A stretch of DNA of 64,000 nucleotides from Heliobacteriaceae bacterium (lineage in GTDB: Bacteria > Bacillota > Desulfitobacteriia > Heliobacteriales > Heliobacteriaceae): assembly GCA_028707535.1 (NCBI GenBank), contig JAQWAU010000005.1, forward strand, positions 1-64,000. Reading direction: 5' to 3'. Below the pieces are notes generated by a model. The model was given only the letters and a program-made list of their open reading frames with translations, did not search any database and was not told where the DNA came from. Shown piece by piece: positions 58,899 through 64,000 of this stretch. Numbering within the stretch: position 1 is the first letter of the stretch; each line of letters starts with the position of its first letter. Both the position numbers and the translations under genes were made by a program.

Positions 58899-60002
58899 TT
58901 GAAGGAATATGTTGCCCGGAGTGAGTTGGCGGATTTACTGCCGAAAGTTGAGGCGGGAAAGCGTTTAACCGCTGCCGATGGGTTGCGTTTGTTTCAATCT
59001 ACTGATTTACTGGCGATTGGTTACCTGGCCAACATCGTTCGTCACCGCAAACATGGTAGCAATGTCTATTTTATCAATAATTGGCACATCAACCCGACTA
59101 ATATTTGTATCAATCGTTGCAAGTTGTGTGCCTTTGGGGTCGATAAAGATGATCCCAGTGCCTACGAGATGACTTTAGACCAGGTTGAAGCTAAGGTTTG
59201 GGAAGCGGCGCCAAGCAACCCGTCTGAAGTGCATATTGTTGGCGGGCTGCACCCCGAGTTGCCGTTTGACTGGCAGATTGCTTTATTACAGACGGTCCGC
59301 CGGATTTTACCGGCAGCGCACATTCAAGCGTTTACCGCCGTGGAGATTGATTATTTCGCCCGGCAGACAGGACAGCCGGTTAGGGAAGTACTGAATACCC
59401 TCCGGGAAGCCGGCCTGGGGTCTTTGCCCGGGGGAGGGGCGGAGATTTTTAGTCCTCGGGTCCGGCCCTTGATTTGCGAAAAAAAGATTTCCGGGGAACG
59501 GTGGCTTGAGGTGCATGGCGAAGCACACCGGTTAGGGATCAGGACCAATGCCACCATGCTTTACGGACACGTAGAAACCCTGGAAGAACGCGTCGACCAT
59601 TTAATTCGCCTGCGGGAACAGCAGGACCGGACCGGGGGGTTTCTGACGTTCATTCCCTTAGGCTTTTACCCCCGGAATACAGGGCTGGTGAACCTGGGGA
59701 TTGCGCGGACGACCGGTTATGATGACCTGAAATGTTTAGCGATCGGCCGGTTGTTGCTGGATAATATTGACCATATTAAGGCCTTCTGGATCATGATTGG
59801 CGCCAAACTGGCCCAAGTTTCCCTCGCTTTCGGGGTTGACGACATCGATGGGACGGTTATTGAGGAGAAAATTATGCATGCGGCTGGGGCCGACACCGGT
59901 CAAGCGTTGACCCGTTCCCGGCTGGTGGCGATGATCCGGGCCGCTGGTTGTGTTCCGTTGGAAAGGGATACCTTATATAATATTGTGCGCAAGGAGTTCT
60001 GA
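58899..60002 (+). CDS. mqnE: Aminofutalosine synthase (radical SAM)
   Basis: Joins adenosyl radical to 3-[(1-carboxyvinyl)oxy]benzoate to give 6-amino-6-deoxyfutalosine. The radical SAM Cys are in CINRCKLCAFG (C-x3-C-x2-C). Further markers are VHIVGGLHPELPFD and LPGGGAEIFSPRVR. 367 aa. TTG 58899 lies after GGGGGTAAGGGG. It is a close relative of mqnC two genes on; the NWHINPTNICINRC start distinguishes MqnE. Confidence 0.94.
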   Translation: MKEYVARSELADLLPKVEAGKRLTAADGLRLFQSTDLLAIGYLANIVRHRKHGSNVYFINNWHINPTNICINRCKLCAFGVDKDDPSAYEMTLDQVEAKVWEAAPSNPSEVHIVGGLHPELPFDWQIALLQTVRRILPAAHIQAFTAVEIDYFARQTGQPVREVLNTLREAGLGSLPGGGAEIFSPRVRPLICEKKISGERWLEVHGEAHRLGIRTNATMLYGHVETLEERVDHLIRLREQQDRTGGFLTFIPLGFYPRNTGLVNLGIARTTGYDDLKCLAIGRLLLDNIDHIKAFWIMIGAKLAQVSLAFGVDDIDGTVIEEKIMHAAGADTGQALTRSRLVAMIRAAGCVPLERDTLYNIVRKEF

Positions 60003-60007
60003 TCGGC

Positions 60008-60856
60008 ATGTTGCGTTTAGGACGGGTTGGTTATTTAAATGTCTTGCCTGTTTACCATGCTTTCGATTCCGGGGCGGTGCCGTTAACGGCAAGGTTGGTC
60101 AGTGGGGTGCCGGCGGAATTAAACCAAAAGTTTCTGGCCGGGGAACTGGACATCACCCCGATCTCTTCGATTGCCTACGCCCGCCAGCCCGAAACAGGCT
60201 GGGTATTGCCGGATGTATCGATTAGTGCGGATGGCCGGGTAGCTTCGATCCTTTTGTTTTCCCGCTTGCCGGTGGACAAGCTGGCGGGCCGGACGATCGC
60301 CGTTACCACAGCTTCTGCGACTTCCGTGGTGCTCCTGCGGATCTTGTTGGCGAAGTATTACGGGATTACTGCTCACCTTTCGCCGGCAGCCCCGGATTTG
60401 ACCCAAATGCTTAAGACGTATCCGGCCGCTCTTTTAATCGGTGATGATGCTTTATATGCCGCTGAACAGTATAAAACCACGGTGGGGGCGGAAATTAAGG
60501 TTATCGATTTAGGTGAGGTCTGGAAGCAAATGACCGGTTTGCCGATGGTTTTTGCCCTATGGGCGATTCGCCGGGATTATGTCGCCAAACACCCGGACCG
60601 GATCGCTATGGTCGCGGCGGCCTTCCGGGCTGCCCGGGTCTGGAGCGACCAAAACCGGGAGGCTGTATTGGCGGCGGCCCGGCAAAGGTATAGTTTGCCG
60701 GATCAAGTCCTAACCGATTATTTTCAGACCATTCGCTACGATCTGGATGCAACCTACCAACGGGCGGTAGAAACGTATTTTACTTATGCGGCACAGATTG
60801 GCATCCTGCCGGCGCCGGTTAAACTGCGGGTTTGGGGAGCGAAAGACGATGCTTGA
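60008..60856 (+). CDS. mqnA: Chorismate dehydratase
   Basis: First step of the futalosine route: removes water from chorismate to give 3-[(1-carboxyvinyl)oxy]benzoate. GRVGYLNVLPVYHAF and GVPAELNQKFLAGELDITPISSIAYA are family signatures of the periplasmic-binding-protein-like fold. 282 aa. ATG 60008 is 5 nt after the mqnE stop; the end overlaps mqnC. It links the aromatic branch (aroF, aroA) to quinone supply. Confidence 0.95.
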   Translation: MLRLGRVGYLNVLPVYHAFDSGAVPLTARLVSGVPAELNQKFLAGELDITPISSIAYARQPETGWVLPDVSISADGRVASILLFSRLPVDKLAGRTIAVTTASATSVVLLRILLAKYYGITAHLSPAAPDLTQMLKTYPAALLIGDDALYAAEQYKTTVGAEIKVIDLGEVWKQMTGLPMVFALWAIRRDYVAKHPDRIAMVAAAFRAARVWSDQNREAVLAAARQRYSLPDQVLTDYFQTIRYDLDATYQRAVETYFTYAAQIGILPAPVKLRVWGAKDDA

Positions 60857-61919
60857 ACAGACAGGCGAGATTTTAAGGCGGGCGGGTAAGGGGGAACGGT
60901 TATCCCACGCCGATGGGGTTGCTTTGCTGGCCGGCGCCGATCTTTTGGCTTTAGGGGCCGCCGCCCGGGAGGCGGCCAGACGGCGGCATCCCGAAAACAA
61001 GGTTACATTTGTTATTGACCGCAATATTAATTACACTAATATTTGCACGGCGGGTTGCCGGTTTTGTGCTTTTTATCGCTTGCCGGGGGCGGCAGACGGG
61101 TATGTCTTGTCCCGGGAGGCGATTTTTGAGAAGATTGAAGAGGCCGTAGCTGCCGGCGGTACCCAAATTTTGATGCAAGGCGGTTTGCATCCGGACCTGG
61201 ACTTACCCTATTTCGAAGCCCTTTTGCAGGCCATTAAGGTCCGGTTCCCTGTGCATATCCATTCTTTTTCCCCGCCGGAGATTTGGCACCTGGCCGAAAA
61301 ACACGGGCTGCCGGTGCGGGAGGTTATCCGCCGTCTGCACCAAGCCGGGCTGGATTCTTTGCCGGGTGGTGGGGCGGAAATTTTAGACGACCGGGTTCGC
61401 CGGGTGATCAGCCCCCGGAAGATCGGGTGGCGTCAGTGGATGATGGTGATGCAGGAAGCCCACCGGCTGGGCCTTAAAACTACCGCCACAATGATGTTTG
61501 GCTCCGTAGAAACCTTGCCTGAGCGGGTGTGGCATTTGGTCCGGATCCGGGAGGCCCAGGATGAAACCAAAGGTTTTACCGCCTTTATTCCTTGGAGTTT
61601 CCAGCCGGGCAACACCAGCTTAGGGGGGACGGAGACCACCGGCGTGGATTATTTGCGTACCTTGGCCGTATCCCGGCTGATGTTGGACAATATTCCCAAC
61701 ATCCAGGCTTCCTGGGTTACCCAGGGAGCAAAGCTGGCCCAAGTTTCTCTGTCCTTTGGGGCTAACGATTTCGGGGGAACCATGCTGGAGGAAAACGTGG
61801 TCCGGGCGGCAGGGGTCTCTTATCGGGCGCCTTTGACCGAGATTTTGGGATGTATTCGCCAAGCTGGGAAACAGCCGGCCCAAAGGGATACTTTGTACCG
61901 GATTCTCCGGGAGTTCTGA
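60849..61919 (+). CDS. mqnC: Cyclic dehypoxanthinyl futalosine synthase (radical SAM)
   Basis: Cyclises dehypoxanthine futalosine in the futalosine route. The radical SAM motif is CTAGCRFCAFY (C-x3-C-x2-C); LMQGGLHPDLDLPYFEALL, LPGGGAEIL and KTTATMMFGSVET follow. 356 aa. ATG 60849 overlaps the mqnA stop; the ORF track start 60786 is inside mqnA. The intermediate steps (MqnB, or the deaminase/hydrolase variant) and MqnD are not in the window. Confidence 0.95.
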   Translation: MLEQTGEILRRAGKGERLSHADGVALLAGADLLALGAAAREAARRRHPENKVTFVIDRNINYTNICTAGCRFCAFYRLPGAADGYVLSREAIFEKIEEAVAAGGTQILMQGGLHPDLDLPYFEALLQAIKVRFPVHIHSFSPPEIWHLAEKHGLPVREVIRRLHQAGLDSLPGGGAEILDDRVRRVISPRKIGWRQWMMVMQEAHRLGLKTTATMMFGSVETLPERVWHLVRIREAQDETKGFTAFIPWSFQPGNTSLGGTETTGVDYLRTLAVSRLMLDNIPNIQASWVTQGAKLAQVSLSFGANDFGGTMLEENVVRAAGVSYRAPLTEILGCIRQAGKQPAQRDTLYRILREF

Positions 61920-61936
61920 GGAGGCGAAAAGCCCCA

Positions 61937-62716
61937 ATGACCCAAACAAAAGAAAATACGATGCCTTTGCTGGCCCACCTGGACGAACTACGCAGTGTGT
62001 TAATCTGGATCTTAGTTTTTGCGGCGGTCGGTACCGGTATTGCCTATTTGTGGCACCCGGATATAATTGCCTTGCTGACCAAACCGTTGACCACACCGGC
62101 GGGGGAGCCGATTAAGCCGGTAATCATCCGGCCGGCGGAGGGTTTTTTTGCTTCCTTAAAGGTTTCATTTTTTGCCGGCCTGGTTGTCGCCTCTCCGGCA
62201 ATTTTTTGGAAAATATGGAGTTTTATCGTGCCGGCATTATACCCCCATGAGCGGCGCTGGGTCTATATCTTTCTGCCGGTTTCCGTGCTGCTGTTTGTGG
62301 GCGGGGTGGTTTTTGCCTACATGACCGTTTTTCAAGTGGGCGTTAAGTTTTTAATTGCGTTTGGTGACTTTAACCCGATGATCTCGATCAACGAATACCT
62401 CAGTTTTGCGTTGACGTTTATTTTGCCTTTCGGTATTGTTTTTCAGCTGCCTTTAGTCACTTTGTTTTTAGTCCGGATCGGGGTGGTATCCCGGGATTTT
62501 CTCGCCCGGTACCGGAAACACGCCTTATTGGTCATGTTTATCGTCGCGGCCGTTTTTACCCCTACCCCGGATATGGTTTCCCAAACCTTAATGGCCTTAC
62601 CGATGTATTTGTTATATGAGGTCAGTGTGCAATTGGCCCGGTTTGTTCGTCCCCGTCCGGCGACAGATCCGGAGCCTAAGCCGGAAGAGGCGTTAAGCCC
62701 CCGGGAAGGGCCTTAA
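61937..62716 (+). CDS. tatC: Sec-independent protein translocase TatC
   Basis: Core receptor of the twin-arginine export system, with six hydrophobic helices. LAHLDELRSVLIW at the start, FFASLKVSFFAGLVVASPAIFWKIWSF and PHERRW in the first half, and FGIVFQLPLVTLFL are family motifs. ATG 61937 after GAGGCG is preferred; the ORF track start 61850 is inside mqnC. 259 aa with a Pro/Glu-rich tail. The next gene encodes a Tat substrate. No tatA is seen next to it. Confidence 0.96.
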   Translation: MTQTKENTMPLLAHLDELRSVLIWILVFAAVGTGIAYLWHPDIIALLTKPLTTPAGEPIKPVIIRPAEGFFASLKVSFFAGLVVASPAIFWKIWSFIVPALYPHERRWVYIFLPVSVLLFVGGVVFAYMTVFQVGVKFLIAFGDFNPMISINEYLSFALTFILPFGIVFQLPLVTLFLVRIGVVSRDFLARYRKHALLVMFIVAAVFTPTPDMVSQTLMALPMYLLYEVSVQLARFVRPRPATDPEPKPEEALSPREGP

Positions 62717-62845
62717 TTTTGCGTTTTTGGCTTTATTTGGCCTGGCCGGTTTGTCGCAAAATTATGGTATTTTGGTTTTCAAGGAAGGACTTAAGCGTGG
62801 TAACGGAGAATTATACATGCTAGATCTTTTGATTGGCCGGCTGAC

Positions 62846-62878
62846 GGGCGCAGGGGGTCAATCAACATTAGTGCGCCC
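62846..62878 (+). other. Hairpin in the leader of the formate dehydrogenase gene
   Basis: GGGCGCA and TGCGCCC are perfect 7-nt inverted repeats separated by 19 nt within the 222-nt tatC-fdhA gap. No T run follows. A 40-codon frame from ATG 62818 (after GGAG) crosses it and stops at 62939 over the fdhA GTG. Either a leader structure or a coupled small frame; neither can be decided here. Confidence 0.45.
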
Positions 62879-62938
62879 TGGAGTTGTCTGCGGTGATCGT
62901 AGAAGGCCGGAAAAGTTTATCGAGAAAGGAGATGGTTA

Positions 62939-64000
62939 GTGGTGGTGATTACCCGACGCAGCTTTCTTAAGTTGTCGGGTACAGCGGCAGCCGCGGCCGG
63001 GGTTGGCACCCTGGGTTTTGATTTAAGTCAAGCTTATGCTAAGACTGCCGAACTAAAAATTAAAGAATCAAAAGCTGTACCCACCATTTGTCCTTACTGC
63101 GGCGTGGGCTGTGGCATTCTCATCCATGTTGACAAAGAGGGCAAGGTAATCCATGTGGAAGGGGACGCGGAGCACCCGATTAACCGGGGAAGCTTATGTT
63201 CCAAGGGCGCCTCTTTAGGCCAGCTCCACAATAATGACCGCCGGTTGAAGAAGCCACTTTACCGGGCCCCTGGTTCCGACAAGTGGGAAGAGAAGGATTG
63301 GGACTGGACCTTGACCGAGATTGTCAAGCGGGTCAAGGAAACCCGGGACAAGTCCTTCATCCACAAGGAAGGTGACTTGATTGTCAACCGTACCGAAGCG
63401 ATCGCCAGTCTGGGAGGCGCCGCTTTGGACAATGAAGAATGCTATCTGATGTCTAAACTAAACAGGGGGTTAGGCCTGGTCTATTTCGAACATCAGGCCC
63501 GAATCTGACACAGTGCTACGGTCGCAGGTCTGGGACCGTCATTTGGCAGAGGAGCAATGACTAACCATTGGAATGATCTAGCCAATACCGATTGTGCTTT
63601 GATCATTGGATCCAATGCGGCAGAGAACCACCCGATGTCCTTCAAGTGGCTGACTAAAGCCCGGGAGGAGCGGAAAGCAAAGATTATTTGCGTTGACCCG
63701 CGGTTTACCCGTACAGCAGCGCGCAGCGACATTCACGCTCCTTTACGCTCTGGTACGGATATCGCCTTTATTGGTGGCCTCATTAATTATGCTATTCAAA
63801 AGAATAAATTCCAACGGGATTATGTCGTCAGATACACTAATGCGGCCTTCATCGTTGATGACGGTTACGATTTCAAAGATGGTTATTTTTCCGGCTGGGA
63901 TCCGCAGAAAAAGACTTACGCCAACGCAACCTGGAATTTCAAGAAAGACGACCAAGGGAATTTCCTCAAGGATGAAACCCTCGAAAACCCGCGTTGTGTC
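62939..64000 (+). CDS. Tat-exported selenocysteine formate dehydrogenase, catalytic subunit (5' part)
   Basis: Molybdo- or tungstopterin formate dehydrogenase, cut off by the window end. RRSFLKLSG is a twin-arginine signal, so the enzyme acts outside the cytoplasm. CPYCGVGCGILIHV and the later SLCSKG bind an N-terminal [4Fe-4S] cluster. The ORF track stops at TGA 63506-63508, but the frame continues to the end of the window with HSATVAGLGPSFGRGAMTNHW, exactly the residues that follow the active-site Sec/Cys in this family; TGA therefore encodes selenocysteine. IIGSNAAENHP and VDPRFTRTA are pterin-binding. GTG 62939 follows AAAGGAG. Preceded by tatC and the menaquinone genes, which suggests a quinone-linked respiratory type. 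Confidence 0.94.
63506..63539 (+). promoter_or_regulatory. UGA codon and bacterial SECIS element
   Basis: After TGA (63506-63508) comes a hairpin with a 6-bp stem ACGGTC/GACCGT (63518-63523, 63534-63539) and loop GCAGGTCTGG. The loop has the AGGTCT core found in the E. coli fdhF SECIS, at the correct distance for SelB. Confidence 0.9.

Noticed and set aside
62727-62939. 70-aa ORF between tatC and fdhA
   Set aside because: No recognisable family and no ribosome binding site at its start. Only the last 40 codons from ATG 62818 have a weak site, so it is mentioned with the leader instead.

Overview
The window reads as a chromosomal segment of an anaerobic, endospore-forming Firmicute of the Peptococcaceae/Moorella/Desulfotomaculum kind; the exact taxon cannot be fixed from sequence alone. 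Pointers are spore genes (spmA, spmB, ytfJ/gerW), an IspH-ribosomal protein S1 fusion, one-carbon genes of Wood-Ljungdahl type (folD, fchA, a selenocysteine formate dehydrogenase), futalosine-route menaquinone genes and a HutP-family protein. Genes are dense, almost all on the + strand, with many TTG and GTG starts behind strong GGAGG-type ribosome binding sites. CGG is the favoured Arg codon, so CCGG is very common. No insertion sequence, prophage, CRISPR array or other mobile element was seen.

Layout: 1-250 two tRNA genes (Asn, initiator Met) and a terminator. 0.3-15.7 kb housekeeping: polysaccharide deacetylase, DUF3307 protein, CHASE2-adenylate cyclase, lysA, a DHH-CBS-tRNA nucleotidyltransferase fusion, site-2 protease, trpS, scpA-scpB, an orphan histidine kinase, folD-fchA, a DUF2953 protein and ytfJ. 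15.7-25.6 kb: class A PBP (- strand), spmAB, a pseudouridine synthase, cobA-type adenosyltransferase and cobT, a BaiN-like flavoprotein, hutP-like, aroH and an MFS exporter (- strand). 25.7-33.6 kb: a sigma-54 activator followed by a consensus -24/-12 promoter and four genes for 4-hydroxybutyrate use (CoA-transferase, acyl-CoA dehydrogenase, OFA transporter, 4-hydroxybutyryl-CoA dehydratase). 33.6-35.7 kb: two small unknown genes and a CtpA-like protease.

35.7-47.8 kb is an aromatic amino acid block: trpEGDCF behind a leader with nine GAG triplets and terminators, which is the signature of TRAP attenuation; then aroF-tyrA-aroA-cmk-plsC-ispH/S1. trpB and trpA are not here. 47.8-49.2 kb carries a Met/His/Cys/Pro-rich small protein and a secreted membrane-anchored protein. 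49.3-54.1 kb is a threonine/lysine operon (apgM-like, hom, thrC, lysC) in which the apgM-like gene occupies the place of homoserine kinase. Then speD.

54.8-64 kb joins a HepS-like prenyl synthase component, menG, ubiD, ubiA, mqnE, mqnA and mqnC (menaquinone from chorismate) to tatC and a Tat-exported selenocysteine formate dehydrogenase, cut by the window end. Together these suggest a quinone-linked, extracytoplasmic formate oxidation module. The most notable items are the sigma-54 4-hydroxybutyrate cluster, the TRAP-type trp leader, the IspH-S1 fusion with an internal ribosome binding site, a 38-bp perfect palindrome inside a coding region, and the UGA/SECIS readthrough in fdhA. I found no clear wholly new system; most of the window is core metabolism with some unusual regulation.
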